Positions 15,589 to 24,576 of a stretch of DNA of 64,000 nucleotides are shown here, one piece after another (within the stretch, counting starts at the first letter, position 1; every line of letters begins with the position of its first letter). The DNA lies in assembly GCF_046545555.1 (NCBI RefSeq), contig NZ_JBHZTH010000004.1, positions 124,001 to 188,000 of the forward strand, given 5' to 3'. The DNA comes from Winogradskyella sp046545555 (GTDB lineage: Bacteria > Bacteroidota > Bacteroidia > Flavobacteriales > Flavobacteriaceae). A program made the position numbers and the translations under genes. The notes under the pieces were generated by a model. That model saw only the letters and a program-made list of their open reading frames with translations, made no database searches and was not told where the DNA came from.

Positions 15589-16170
15589 TTATAAGTCTAA
15601 AAAATTTTGTAACAATTTCTCACCAACCTTACTACTCTTTTCCGGATGAAATTGAACTCCATAAAAATTATCGTTCTCTAAAGCCGATGCATATTCTAAT
15701 TCATAATCTGAAGTTGCTATAGCTTCGTTACAATTTTCTGCATAATAACTATGCACTAAATACATATAGTCACCTTCAATTATCCCTTTAAATAAATCTG
15801 ATTTTAAATTCTTAACTGTATTCCAACCCATTTGCGGCACTTTTACTGCATTAGAAAAGCGCTTTACATTAACATCAAAAATGCCAAGTCCTTTGGTGTT
15901 ACCTTCCTCTGTATGGTTACACATTAATTGCATACCTAAACATATGCCTAAAACTGGTTGTTTTAATTGCGGTATTAATGTATCTAAACCACTTTCTTTA
16001 AGCATTTTCATGGCTGAACTCGCTTCACCTACTCCAGGAAAAATAACTTTATCTGCAGTTTTAATCTCTTTTGGATTATCAGTAAGAACAGCTTCATAGC
16101 CTAGTCTTTGAAAGGCGAATTGAATACTCTTTATATTACCAGCTCCGTAATTTACTATTGACAGTTTCAT
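15589..16170 (-). CDS. hisH: HisH: imidazole glycerol phosphate synthase, glutamine amidotransferase subunit
   Basis: 193 residues, a class I glutamine amidotransferase. The nucleophile elbow is GICLGMQLM with the catalytic Cys near residue 77, and YGVQFHPEKSS near residue 172 supplies the catalytic His and Glu. The N-terminus VNYGAGNIKSIQFAFQRLGY is typical of HisH. It hydrolyses glutamine and channels ammonia to HisF. hisF is not adjacent here: hisA lies between them, an order seen in many his operons. The start shares one base with the hisB stop. Confidence 0.96.
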   Translation of the reverse strand: MKLSIVNYGAGNIKSIQFAFQRLGYEAVLTDNPKEIKTADKVIFPGVGEASSAMKMLKESGLDTLIPQLKQPVLGICLGMQLMCNHTEEGNTKGLGIFDVNVKRFSNAVKVPQMGWNTVKNLKSDLFKGIIEGDYMYLVHSYYAENCNEAIATSDYELEYASALENDNFYGVQFHPEKSSKVGEKLLQNFLDL

Positions 16171-17303
16171 TAGAGCATTCCTTTAGTTGATGGTAAAATC
16201 ATTTTTTCTACATCTTGTTTCACCGCCATTTTTATAGCTTTTGCAAAAGCTTTGAAAATAGCTTCGATTTTATGATGCTCATTCTCACCTTCTACTTTAA
16301 TATTTAAATTGCATTTTGCACCATCAGTAAAGGATTTAAAGAAATGGTAAAACATTTCTGTTGGCATTTTACCAATCATTTCTCTTTTAAATTCTGCATC
16401 CCAAACTAACCAATTTCTTCCACCAAAATCAATAGCCACTTGCGCTAAGCAATCGTCCATTGGCAAACAAAAACCATAACGTTCTATACCTAACTTATTT
16501 CCTAAAGTCGTTGCAAATACTTCTCCTAAGGCAATCGCAGTATCTTCTATAGTATGATGCTCATCAACTTCTAAATCACCATTTACTTTAATGTTTAAAT
16601 CTAATTGACCATGACGCGATATCTGATCTAACATATGGTCAAAAAAAGCAATCCCAGTTTCTATGTTGCTTTTTCCTGTTCCGTCAAGATTTAATTCAAT
16701 CTTAATTTTTGTTTCGTTGGTATTACGTTCAATACTTCCAATACGTTCTGTAGATTTTAAAAATCTATAAATAACTTCCCAATCATTTGTTTCTAAAGCT
16801 ATAAATGAGTTTAATTCTGAATTGCTTACTGTAACTTCATCAGTACCTAAATTGGTGTTGTCATTTATAAAAATACCTTTAGCACCTAGATTCTTTGCTA
16901 ATTCAACATCAGTTAAGCGATCACCTATGACGAATGAATTTGATAAATCATAGTCTTCTGAAAAATACTTAGTTAATAAACCAGTGTTTGGCTTGCGCGT
17001 TGGTGCATTATCTTTTGCGAATGTTCTATCAATAAATTGTTCTTTGAAAACAACACCTTCTTGCTCAAAGGTATTTAAAACGAAATTATGAACTGGCCAA
17101 AAGGTATCTTCAGGATACACATCTGTGCCTAAACCATCTTGATTGGTAATCATAACGATTTCAAAATTCAATTCCTTAGCAATCTTGCTTAAATATTGAA
17201 ATACTTTAGGATAAAAATCTAACTTCTCAAATGAGTCAATTTGTTCGTCTGCTGGTTCCTTTATTAAGGTTCCATCCCTGTCTATGAATAATACTGGCTT
17301 CAT
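16170..17303 (-). CDS. hisB: HisB: bifunctional histidinol-phosphatase / imidazoleglycerol-phosphate dehydratase
   Basis: 377 residues with two domains. Residues 1-165 are a HAD-type histidinol-phosphate phosphatase: FIDRDGTLI holds the nucleophile and acid/base Asp near positions 7 and 9, and FVIGDRLTDVELA the metal-binding Asp. Residues about 180-377 are the IGP dehydratase, with the manganese-binding repeats FFDHMLDQISRHG, DEHHTIEDTAIALG and GENEHHKIEAIFKA. It catalyses the sixth and eighth pathway steps. This fusion is shared by Bacteroidota and enteric bacteria. It shares one base with both neighbours (stop/start overlaps at 17303 and 16170), a tightly coupled arrangement. Confidence 0.96.
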   Translation of the reverse strand: MKPVLFIDRDGTLIKEPADEQIDSFEKLDFYPKVFQYLSKIAKELNFEIVMITNQDGLGTDVYPEDTFWPVHNFVLNTFEQEGVVFKEQFIDRTFAKDNAPTRKPNTGLLTKYFSEDYDLSNSFVIGDRLTDVELAKNLGAKGIFINDNTNLGTDEVTVSNSELNSFIALETNDWEVIYRFLKSTERIGSIERNTNETKIKIELNLDGTGKSNIETGIAFFDHMLDQISRHGQLDLNIKVNGDLEVDEHHTIEDTAIALGEVFATTLGNKLGIERYGFCLPMDDCLAQVAIDFGGRNWLVWDAEFKREMIGKMPTEMFYHFFKSFTDGAKCNLNIKVEGENEHHKIEAIFKAFAKAIKMAVKQDVEKMILPSTKGML

Positions 17304-18337
17304 TATAATTGGTTTAATGTCTCGATTAATTTTTGGTTTTCATCTAATGTACCAACTGTAAACCTCAAACAATTATCACATAAAGGCTGAGTTGTTCTAT
17401 TACGAGCAACAATACCTTTCTCTATTAATTGTCTGTAACGGTTATTGGCGTCATCAACTTTTACTAATAGAAAATTAGCATCAGACGCATATACATTTTC
17501 TACAAAATCAATAGCTTCAATGACTTTTGACAACTGTGTTCTTTGGTCAAGAATCATTTTAACTTCAGTATTAACGGTATCAATCGCATTTAGGCGTTTT
17601 AAAGCTGCTTGTTGAGTCAACTCATTGATGTTGTATGGAGGTTTTATACGATTGAGGACCGCAATGATTTCTTTGGAAGCATAACAAATTCCGAGTCTAA
17701 TTCCTGCTAAACCATAAGCTTTTGATAAGGTTTGAGTAACTATTAAATTCTGAAACTCATTCAGTCGTGACAACCAACTATCTTGATTTGAGAAATCGAT
17801 ATAAGCTTCGTCAATAACAACAATGCCTTTAAATTCTTTAATTAATTTTTCAACTTTTAAAGCTTCAAAACTATTGGCTGTTGGATTATTTGGAGAGCAT
17901 AAGAATAGAATCTTTGAGTTTTGATCTTGAGTCTTTAGAATTTGATTAACATTTGGTTCAAAATTCGAATCTAAAAGCACCTCTTTAATACTTATAGCAT
18001 TAAGATTTGCTAACACTGAATACATACCATAAGTCGGTGGTAATGTGATGACATTATCTTGATTTGGTTCGCAAAATGCTCTGAAAATAAGGTCTAAAAC
18101 TTCGTCACTTCCATTTCCTAAAAGGATTTGATTTGAAGGAATTCTTTTTAAATCACTCAAACGCGACTTTACTTTGCTCTGTTGTGGGTCTGGATATCGA
18201 TTGACATCTGACTCAAACGGATTTTCGTTGGCGTCAATAAAAACCATCTCATTAGTAACCTCTTTGTATTCATCTCTCGCGGAAGAATATGCTTTTAGGT
18301 TCTTTATATTTTCTCTTAAAAGATTTTCTATATTCAT
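17303..18337 (-). CDS. hisC: HisC: histidinol-phosphate aminotransferase
   Basis: 344 residues, a fold type I PLP enzyme. LGNGSDEVLDLIF, near residue 75, binds the PLP phosphate. FLCSPNNPTANS and VVIDEAYIDFS hold the ring-binding residues. TLSKAYGLAGIRLG near 205 contains the Schiff-base Lys. The C-terminal FTVGTLDENQKLIETL matches the family. It transaminates imidazole acetol phosphate with glutamate. Its start overlaps the hisD stop by 4 bases. Confidence 0.95.
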   Translation of the reverse strand: MNIENLLRENIKNLKAYSSARDEYKEVTNEMVFIDANENPFESDVNRYPDPQQSKVKSRLSDLKRIPSNQILLGNGSDEVLDLIFRAFCEPNQDNVITLPPTYGMYSVLANLNAISIKEVLLDSNFEPNVNQILKTQDQNSKILFLCSPNNPTANSFEALKVEKLIKEFKGIVVIDEAYIDFSNQDSWLSRLNEFQNLIVTQTLSKAYGLAGIRLGICYASKEIIAVLNRIKPPYNINELTQQAALKRLNAIDTVNTEVKMILDQRTQLSKVIEAIDFVENVYASDANFLLVKVDDANNRYRQLIEKGIVARNRTTQPLCDNCLRFTVGTLDENQKLIETLNQL

Positions 18338-19620
18338 GACTCTAAATCTTTAAGTCTCAATGTTACAGCGTTTTTGTGAGCTTGTAAACCTTCAGCTTCA
18401 GCCATTAATTCTATAGCATTTCCGATGTTTTTAATACCAGCTTGAGATATTTTTTGAAATGTCATACTTTTTTGAAAACTATCTAAGTTAACACCAGAAT
18501 AGGCTTTTGAAAACCCATTAGTTGGTAAGGTATGATTGGTGCCAGAAGCATAATCTCCTGCACTTTCAGGTGTATAATTACCAATAAATACAGAACCTGC
18601 ATTACCAATATTTTCCACAAAATAATCATCATTCTTTGTTGCAACTATGAAATGTTCTGGGCCATAGGCATCTATTAAATCTAATGCTGTTTCAAAATCA
18701 CTAACAACAATGGATTTAGAATTTTTAATAGCATCACTTGCCATTTCTTTTCTTGGCAATTCAGCGAGTTGCGTATGTACTTCTTCACTTACATTTTCTG
18801 CAAATGATTTAGAGGTAGTTACTAATATCACCTGGCTATCTGAACCATGCTCAGCCTGACTCAACAAATCTGAAGCCACATAAGCTGCATTTGCAGATTC
18901 ATCTGCCATTACCAATAATTCACTAGGACCAGCTGGCATATCTATAGCCACACCATATTTAGTCGCCAATTGTTTTGCCACAGTGACGTATTGATTTCCT
19001 GGTCCAAAAATTTTATATACTTGAGGAATTGATTCCGTTCCAAAAGTTAGTCCTGCTATGGCTTGAATTCCTCCTACTTTTACAATTTTAGTTAAACCGC
19101 AGAGTTGAGCTGCATATAAAATCTCATTAGCAATTTTTCCTTCTTTATTTGGAGGAGTACATAATACAATCTCATTGCAATTGGCAATCTGGGCAGGAAT
19201 TGCCAACATTAAAACTGTTGAAAACAAAGGAGCTGTTCCACCAGGAATATATAATCCAACTTTTTGAATAGGTCGCTTTTCTTGCCAACATTCTACACCA
19301 TCCATAGTACTCAAAGACACTTTTTCTGTTCTTTGTGCCTTATGAAAACGTTCTATATTAGATTTAGCTAATTGTATGGCTTCTTTTAATTCTTCTGTAA
19401 CAGCCTTGATTGCATTTTCAATTTCGGCTTTACTAACACTATTAGATTCTAAGTCAACATTATCAAACTTAGACGTGTATTTTGCTACTGCAGTGTCACC
19501 ATTACTTCTAATATCTTCAAATACCTGATTAACGATAGCTTCAATATCATCAACGGTCTTTGTTGGTCTCTGTAATAATTCTGACCAATCTTCTAGCTTT
19601 GGATTCTCTATGAGTCTCAT
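18334..19620 (-). CDS. hisD: HisD: histidinol dehydrogenase
   Basis: 428 residues. It performs the last two oxidations from L-histidinol to histidine with NAD and zinc. Conserved stretches are KVGLYIPGGTAPLFSTVLM, FGPGNQYVTVAKQLA, DMPAGPSELLVMADE, LSQAEHGSDSQVIL (zinc-binding Gln and His) and YGPEHFIVAT, plus the glycine-rich YASGTNHTLPTNGFSKAYSG near the C-terminus. I use the ATG at 19620 (MRLIENP), one base after the hisG stop. The in-frame TTG at 19641 would make the gene overlap hisG and adds no family sequence. Confidence 0.95.
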   Translation of the reverse strand: MRLIENPKLEDWSELLQRPTKTVDDIEAIVNQVFEDIRSNGDTAVAKYTSKFDNVDLESNSVSKAEIENAIKAVTEELKEAIQLAKSNIERFHKAQRTEKVSLSTMDGVECWQEKRPIQKVGLYIPGGTAPLFSTVLMLAIPAQIANCNEIVLCTPPNKEGKIANEILYAAQLCGLTKIVKVGGIQAIAGLTFGTESIPQVYKIFGPGNQYVTVAKQLATKYGVAIDMPAGPSELLVMADESANAAYVASDLLSQAEHGSDSQVILVTTSKSFAENVSEEVHTQLAELPRKEMASDAIKNSKSIVVSDFETALDLIDAYGPEHFIVATKNDDYFVENIGNAGSVFIGNYTPESAGDYASGTNHTLPTNGFSKAYSGVNLDSFQKSMTFQKISQAGIKNIGNAIELMAEAEGLQAHKNAVTLRLKDLES

Positions 19621-19621
19621 A

Positions 19622-20479
19622 TTACAATACCATATTTTCAATAGGGCAAACTAAAATTCCTTCTGCTCCATTTGCTTTTAACTCATCAATCATATTCCAG
19701 AATTCATTTTTGTTCAAAACAGAGTGTACAGAACTCCAACCCTCTTTTGCTAATGGTGTAATAGTTGGACTATTCATACCTGGAAGAATTTGGGTAATGG
19801 CATCTAACTTATCGTTGGGTGCATTTAATAAAACATACTTACTTTCACGACCTCTTAACACAGATTTTAACCTAAATTGAAGTGTATTGACAAGCTCTTG
19901 ATTTTCTTTAGATATCTTAGGTGATGTTGCTAAAACTGCTTCAGACTTCATCAAAACTTCTATTTCTTTTAATCCATTTTTAAATAGTGTACTTCCACTA
20001 GAAACGATATCACAAATGCCATCCGCTAAACCAATATTTGGCGCAATCTCAACTGAACCATTAATTATGTGCAAGTTCGCTTTAACTCCTACTTTATCTA
20101 AAAAATGATTTACAGTATTTGGGTATGATGTAGCAATTCGTTTTCCTGATAAATCTTTTAACGATTTAGCCTTAGAAGATTTTGGTACTGCAATGGATAC
20201 TTTACATTTAGAAAAACCTAAACGCTCTACAATAGTAAGGTCACTTCCTTTTTCTACCAGTACGTTTTCGCCAATAATAGCAGCGTCTACAACACCATCT
20301 CTCAAGTATTGAGGTATATCTCCATTTCTTAAATAGAATACTTCTAAAGGAAAGTTACGTGCCGATGCTTTTAATTGATCTTTTCCGTTATCAACAGAAA
20401 TTCCGATTTCTTTTAAAATTTTCATGGAATCATCATGAAGACGACCCGATTTTTGAACTGCAATTTTAATTTTATTCAT
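19622..20479 (-). CDS. hisG: HisG: ATP phosphoribosyltransferase, long form
   Basis: 285 residues, the long HisG that carries its own C-terminal regulatory domain. The catalytic part has KIAVQKSGRLHDDSMKIL at the start, GENVLVEKGSDLTIVERLGF, and the PRPP-binding segment DGICDIVSSGSTLFKNGLKE near residue 160. The last 70 residues (LPGMNSPTITPLA, then WSSVHSVLNKNEFW) are the ACT-like domain that binds histidine for feedback inhibition. This is the first enzyme of the pathway and first structural gene of the operon. The 200 bases upstream contain a leader peptide and attenuator, so expression is controlled both by feedback and by transcription attenuation. Confidence 0.96.
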   Translation of the reverse strand: MNKIKIAVQKSGRLHDDSMKILKEIGISVDNGKDQLKASARNFPLEVFYLRNGDIPQYLRDGVVDAAIIGENVLVEKGSDLTIVERLGFSKCKVSIAVPKSSKAKSLKDLSGKRIATSYPNTVNHFLDKVGVKANLHIINGSVEIAPNIGLADGICDIVSSGSTLFKNGLKEIEVLMKSEAVLATSPKISKENQELVNTLQFRLKSVLRGRESKYVLLNAPNDKLDAITQILPGMNSPTITPLAKEGWSSVHSVLNKNEFWNMIDELKANGAEGILVCPIENMVL

Positions 20480-20546
20480 AATATTTCCCGAGAAAGCGAG
20501 AATCTTTTGTTTTATGTCTGATAAATCAATGAAATTTTTATAAACA

Positions 20547-20578
20547 AAAAACCCATCTGAAATATCAAACGGGTTTTT
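20547..20578 (-). terminator. Attenuator terminator of the his operon
   Basis: On the minus strand AAAAACCC and GGGTTTTT form the base of a 14-bp stem (two G-U wobbles) with a 4-base loop at 20561-20564. A six-U run begins within the 3' arm, followed by G and UUU. It lies 30 bases past the leader peptide stop and 68 bases before the hisG ATG, where an attenuator should be. Confidence 0.85.
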
Positions 20579-20608
20579 AAAATATATTATACTTTATTCA
20601 ATACACTT

Positions 20609-20662
20609 TCACCACGCTTGAGCGCTTAAATGAAAATGATGATGTAATTGAATAGATGTCAT
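20609..20662 (-). CDS. hisL: his operon leader peptide (17 aa, HHHFH)
   Basis: An ATG at 20662 opens a 17-codon frame, MTSIQLHHHFHLSAQAW, ending in TGA at 20609. Four of seventeen residues are His, three of them consecutive. It lies between a good promoter (20680-20712) and a terminator hairpin (20547-20578) ahead of hisG. Classical attenuation would have the ribosome stall at the His codons when charged His-tRNA is scarce, disrupting the terminator. The function is inferred from composition and position and is strongly supported by the downstream operon. The peptide is too short to have been found by length-based gene calling. Confidence 0.88.
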   Translation of the reverse strand: MTSIQLHHHFHLSAQAW

Positions 20663-20679
20663 TTCTTATTTTATTTTTA

Positions 20680-20712
20680 CAAAGGTGAGTAAAATATCTT
20701 TATAACTCCAAA
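20680..20712 (-). promoter_or_regulatory. his operon promoter
   Basis: Read on the minus strand, TTTG (20712-20709) is followed after 21 bases by CACCTTTG (20687-20680). This is a match to TTTG-N19-21-TAnnTTTG with one deviation in the -7 element. The predicted start of transcription is about 10 bases before the leader peptide ATG, so the 5' end carries the leader directly. Confidence 0.7.
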
Positions 20713-20766
20713 TTAATTTCAGATTAAAACTGATTTTTAAGAAATTATTAATATTTAACTTCTAAA

Positions 20767-21582
20767 TTATTGATTACCTAATATAATTGGCATGCCACTA
20801 TCACCAGAACCAATAACAATTACTTTACTATTATCTGATTCAGACAGCTTCACTGTAGCTTCAATACCTTTATCTTGAAGAATTTTATCCGTTAAAGATG
20901 CGCTTAATATACGGTTAGCATCAGCTTTACCTTTAGCTTCTATAATTACTTTTTCAGCTTCTTTAGCAGCTGTAACCAATTTAAATTCATATTCTAAAGA
21001 GGATTGCTCCTGTTTTAATTTACTTTCAATAGCTTCTTTAATTGTAGGAGGTAAAGTAACATCCCTAACTAAAACTTCATTTAATTGAACGTATTGCTTA
21101 TCAAGAATCTTTTTAGTCTCTTCAAAAATTTCAATTTGAATGGCGTCACGTTTAGTTGAGTATAAATCATCTGGTGTATAGCGACCAATTACACTTCTTG
21201 CAGCACTGCGAATTGCTGGTTGTATTACACGCTGTAAATAGCCTTGACCTAATGATTGGTGTAAATTCCCTAATTGATCATAAACTGGCTCGTACCAAGC
21301 AGAAGCATCTATCTGTATTTCTAAACCATTAGACGACAGCACTTTCATCTTTTCAAAAAGCTCCTGTTGACGCACTTCATATATGTAAACTTTATTCCAA
21401 GGTGCTACAATATGAAATCCCTCACCCATTGGTGGCTCATCTGTAACAACACCATCTCCAAAGGTCTTAAAAAGCACTCCAGCTTCACCAGAATCTATTG
21501 TGACTGCAGATTTTGCAACTACAATAACTAAAATAATTATTCCTATTAATATTGGCAATCCAACCTTGGGTAATTTTTCCAT
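20767..21582 (-). CDS. Prohibitin/SPFH domain membrane protein
   Basis: 271 residues. There is a short cytoplasmic N-terminus and one transmembrane helix (about 9-27, LPILIGIIILVIVVAKSAV). The SPFH/band-7 domain (about 28-195) follows: VTIDSGEAGVLFKTFG, GEGFHIVAPWNKVYIYEVR and IGRYTPDDLYSTKRDAIQ are typical of prohibitins. A coiled-coil region (about 185-235) promotes oligomerisation. The family forms ring or lattice complexes that organise membranes or regulate membrane proteases such as FtsH; the partner here is unknown. It begins 11 bases after the stop of the vWA gene and probably shares its transcript. The his promoter lies 55 bases past its stop, with no clear terminator between. Confidence 0.88.
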   Translation of the reverse strand: MEKLPKVGLPILIGIIILVIVVAKSAVTIDSGEAGVLFKTFGDGVVTDEPPMGEGFHIVAPWNKVYIYEVRQQELFEKMKVLSSNGLEIQIDASAWYEPVYDQLGNLHQSLGQGYLQRVIQPAIRSAARSVIGRYTPDDLYSTKRDAIQIEIFEETKKILDKQYVQLNEVLVRDVTLPPTIKEAIESKLKQEQSSLEYEFKLVTAAKEAEKVIIEAKGKADANRILSASLTDKILQDKGIEATVKLSESDNSKVIVIGSGDSGMPIILGNQ

Positions 21583-21593
21583 CTTATTTTCTT

Positions 21594-23627
21594 TTAAATT
21601 AATCCGTTATATTTTCTAATAAACCATTCTAAAAATAAACCTATCGCTATTATTCCTAGAAGATAATACCAGTCTATCAAAGGTACAATATTTTTAGTGC
21701 TTTTTTGAATGGTTTTATATCTATTATCAGAAAGTAAATCGCTTAGTAAATTATCATAATCTTTACTAAAAAAGGCTTTGCCTTTACTGTTTTCTGCCAG
21801 TAATTGAAGTTTATCAATATCTGCATTTAAAAATTGTTTTTCCACATTATATTCTAAGACTTGAAAGCTTCCAGATGCAGATACAGACTCAGAATTATGT
21901 TTAACAGTAAATTCATAAGTACCTGCTGATATGCCGCTTAAATCAACTGAATAACTATTAGTATTTAATAAAAGAGGAATCTCTCTACGACTATTACTTT
22001 CTTTATTTTTTAAGATAATAGATAACGATGCGGATTTATCAAACTCAAAACTTTTATTGAAGTATTGGGCAGCTATTACAACAGCATCATTACCATTATA
22101 AAAAGATTTATAGTCAATATTTATACGATTACGTTTTTTATTTGAACTTAAATACTGGACTAATTTTCCAATAAAATTATCAAAATCAATAAAGCTGTTT
22201 GAATTTAGATATGATTGCGCTCTCCACCTCCAAATTCCTTCTCCATTGAGTATAGCAAATTTCATATTATCAAACGCGTACGTCGCAAGCATTGCATCGC
22301 CTGTATTAATGCCATTGACAGTTTTATAGAGAATTATGTCGGGAGGTACCAAAAAATTAAAACCGCCAAATTCAGATTTAAGAGGTGGGTAATCATTAAA
22401 ATCTAAATTATCGATTATAAATGTATTGTAATTTCTATTTAATTCTGGTTGATAATCCTCTGTTTGATTTGTAACTGACCAAAGCACTTTTAAGTGCGTG
22501 TTATTTATAAACTCGTAATCTGTTGTAGCTCCAGTTACTATAAAAGCATTACGCCTTTGTGCTTTTACTTCATCTAAGACTAATTTAAATTTATTATTTG
22601 GCTGATATAGTATAACTAATTGATAATCATTGGCTTTTAAAATATATTCCTTTGGGCTTAATATAGTTACACTTCTTTGCTCATTGCTTTCTATAGATTT
22701 TTTTAAAGTCCCTAAATCTGGATGAAGACGTTCGGCTACAATAGCAACATTAGTTTTTTGATCGATTACCTCTACTCCAAAATTCTTGAAATTATTAAAA
22801 TTATTTTTTTCATTTAATAATGGTGCCAATTCTACGCGGTATGTTTTCACACCAATATTATTGGCTAACAACGACGTAGAAATAATTTCTGAAGTTTTAG
22901 AGGCATTAAATTGTAGTGATTTTCTGAAGACTACTGAATTACCAGACCAAATTTTTAATTCTGTATTAACGGGTGCTATTCCATTATAATTTGCAATAAT
23001 TTCTACAGGAAACTTATTTTTTAAATAGACATAACGATTTACGTTAAGTTGTTTAATACTTAAATCTGAATATACAGTTGAATCCCCAAGTATTAAAGGA
23101 TAAATAGGCTGTTTTATGGATTTTGCTATAAAGCTATAATCGGCCCCAAAGGTTTGGTTTCCGTCACTTATTAATAATAGCGGAGCCGTTTGATTAGTGT
23201 AAACTTCTCCAAATTGTTTTAAGGCTTCTGATATATTGGATTGCCCTTCATTAAAAGTTAGACTATCTAACTTATTTACTGATTTGCCAAAACTATATTT
23301 TTGAATATTGAAACGTTCTTTTATTTCCGAACTAGTTTCAAGTACTTCTAAAAAACTAGTCACATTTTTGCCTTGCTCTAAATAAGCTACAGATTCTGAG
23401 TTATCTACCGCAACTACTAAAGTAGGCTTTTCATCATAAAATGATTTAGACTCAAATTTTGGATTAATTAGCAACATTAAAATTGCTAATATTGATACTG
23501 CTCTAAGACCTACAAGACTATATTTTAGTTTAGACTTTATTTTAGATTTATACATATACTGAAACAGCGCTACTAAAAGCGCTGTAATTGCAGCTATAAT
23601 TATATATATATAAGTTTCTAAATTCAT
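21594..23627 (-). CDS. vWA-like membrane protein, function unknown
   Basis: 677 residues. Two transmembrane helices at about 7-24 and 40-58 come first. A vWA-like region (about 68-180) follows, with VVAVDNSESVAYL (metal-site DxSxS pattern) and APLLLISDGNQTFGADY. The middle is predicted to be beta-rich and periplasmic, including an Ig-like stretch near 540-600. A single C-terminal transmembrane helix (about 652-668, IDWYYLLGIIAIGLFLEWFI) follows. The layout resembles large VWA/BatA-like proteins found in Bacteroidota, but no MoxR ATPase or other Bat genes are nearby, so I do not call it BatA. It is followed 11 bases later by the prohibitin gene; the pair may act together at the membrane. Confidence 0.7.
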   Translation of the reverse strand: MNLETYIYIIIAAITALLVALFQYMYKSKIKSKLKYSLVGLRAVSILAILMLLINPKFESKSFYDEKPTLVVAVDNSESVAYLEQGKNVTSFLEVLETSSEIKERFNIQKYSFGKSVNKLDSLTFNEGQSNISEALKQFGEVYTNQTAPLLLISDGNQTFGADYSFIAKSIKQPIYPLILGDSTVYSDLSIKQLNVNRYVYLKNKFPVEIIANYNGIAPVNTELKIWSGNSVVFRKSLQFNASKTSEIISTSLLANNIGVKTYRVELAPLLNEKNNFNNFKNFGVEVIDQKTNVAIVAERLHPDLGTLKKSIESNEQRSVTILSPKEYILKANDYQLVILYQPNNKFKLVLDEVKAQRRNAFIVTGATTDYEFINNTHLKVLWSVTNQTEDYQPELNRNYNTFIIDNLDFNDYPPLKSEFGGFNFLVPPDIILYKTVNGINTGDAMLATYAFDNMKFAILNGEGIWRWRAQSYLNSNSFIDFDNFIGKLVQYLSSNKKRNRINIDYKSFYNGNDAVVIAAQYFNKSFEFDKSASLSIILKNKESNSRREIPLLLNTNSYSVDLSGISAGTYEFTVKHNSESVSASGSFQVLEYNVEKQFLNADIDKLQLLAENSKGKAFFSKDYDNLLSDLLSDNRYKTIQKSTKNIVPLIDWYYLLGIIAIGLFLEWFIRKYNGLI

Positions 23628-23670
23628 CTAATTTCAACTCATAACAGGCCTAATTTTCAGATATTACATA

Positions 23671-24417
23671 TTAAGTTAACATGCCACCGTCTACATTTAA
23701 TGTTTGACCTGTAACATAAGCACTTAATTCACTTGCTAAAAACACACAAGCATTGGCAACATCTTCAGCAGAACCACCACGTTTTAGAGGTATACCTGCC
23801 CTCCAACCTTTTACTGTTTCTTCATCTAATTTTGCAGTCATTTCGGTTTCAATAAAACCGGGCGCAATAACATTACTTCTAATATTTCTAGAACCTAACT
23901 CTAAGGCCACAGATTTAGAAAAACCTATGATACCCGCTTTAGAGGCAGCATAGTTGGTTTGGCCTGCGTTACCTTTTACGCCAACAACAGAGCTCATATT
24001 AATAATAGACCCTTTACGTTGCTTTAACATCGTACGTTGTACCGCTTTTGTCATATTAAAAACAGACTTGAGGTTTACTTCTATTACGCGATCAAAGTCT
24101 TCTTCTCCCATTCGCATTAAAAGATTATCTTTAGTAATACCTGCGTTATTTACCAAAATATCAATAGACCCAAATTCTGCTAAAACATCTTCAGCTAGCT
24201 TTTGAGATTCTTCAAAATTTGCAGCGTTACTTTGATATCCTTTTGCTTTTATTCCAGTAGAATTTAGATCTTTCTCTAGTGCATTTGCAGCATCAACTGA
24301 CGAGCTATAAGTAAATGCGACATTAGCTCCATGCTGCGCGAAAACTTGAGCTATACCTTTACCAATTCCACGACTTGCACCTGTAATGATAGCTGTTTTA
24401 CCTTCTAGTAATTTCAT
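23671..24417 (-). CDS. fabG: 3-oxoacyl-[acyl-carrier-protein] reductase FabG
   Basis: 248 residues, a classical short-chain dehydrogenase. ITGASRGIGKGIA (about 11-23) binds NADPH, and NNAG follows near residue 90. The catalytic residues are Ser142/143 in INMSSVVG, Tyr156 and Lys160 in YAASK. The C-terminal YVTGQTLNVDGGMLT is the usual FabG tail. It reduces 3-oxoacyl-ACP in fatty acid elongation. It is downstream of sucD but separated by a terminator (24501-24530), so it is likely transcribed separately. The vWA gene follows 43 bases later on the same strand. Confidence 0.93.
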   Translation of the reverse strand: MKLLEGKTAIITGASRGIGKGIAQVFAQHGANVAFTYSSSVDAANALEKDLNSTGIKAKGYQSNAANFEESQKLAEDVLAEFGSIDILVNNAGITKDNLLMRMGEEDFDRVIEVNLKSVFNMTKAVQRTMLKQRKGSIINMSSVVGVKGNAGQTNYAASKAGIIGFSKSVALELGSRNIRSNVIAPGFIETEMTAKLDEETVKGWRAGIPLKRGGSAEDVANACVFLASELSAYVTGQTLNVDGGMLT

Positions 24418-24500
24418 ATTAAATAATTTCGGTTAGTTAGTTTCGTATAATGGCACTAAATGCCTATTCAAATATACCATTTACAAATTGCAAGAAATAA

Positions 24501-24530
24501 AAAAACCTCACAAGATTTTGTAAGGTTTTT
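24501..24530 (-). terminator. Terminator downstream of sucD
   Basis: Arms of 13 bases (24501-24513, 24518-24530) pair with a single mismatch around a 4-base loop. AAAAACCT and AGGTTTTT sit at the base, with flanking A and T runs. It lies about 45 bases past the sucD stop and before fabG. Confidence 0.82.
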
Positions 24531-24576
24531 AACAGTTTATTCCCAACATAATTGGGTTATTTTTTTTAACGTAAGT

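Noticed and set aside
19621..19641. Upstream TTG start for hisD
   Set aside because: It overlaps the end of hisG and adds residues outside the HisD family. The ATG at 19620 fits the one-base spacing of the operon.
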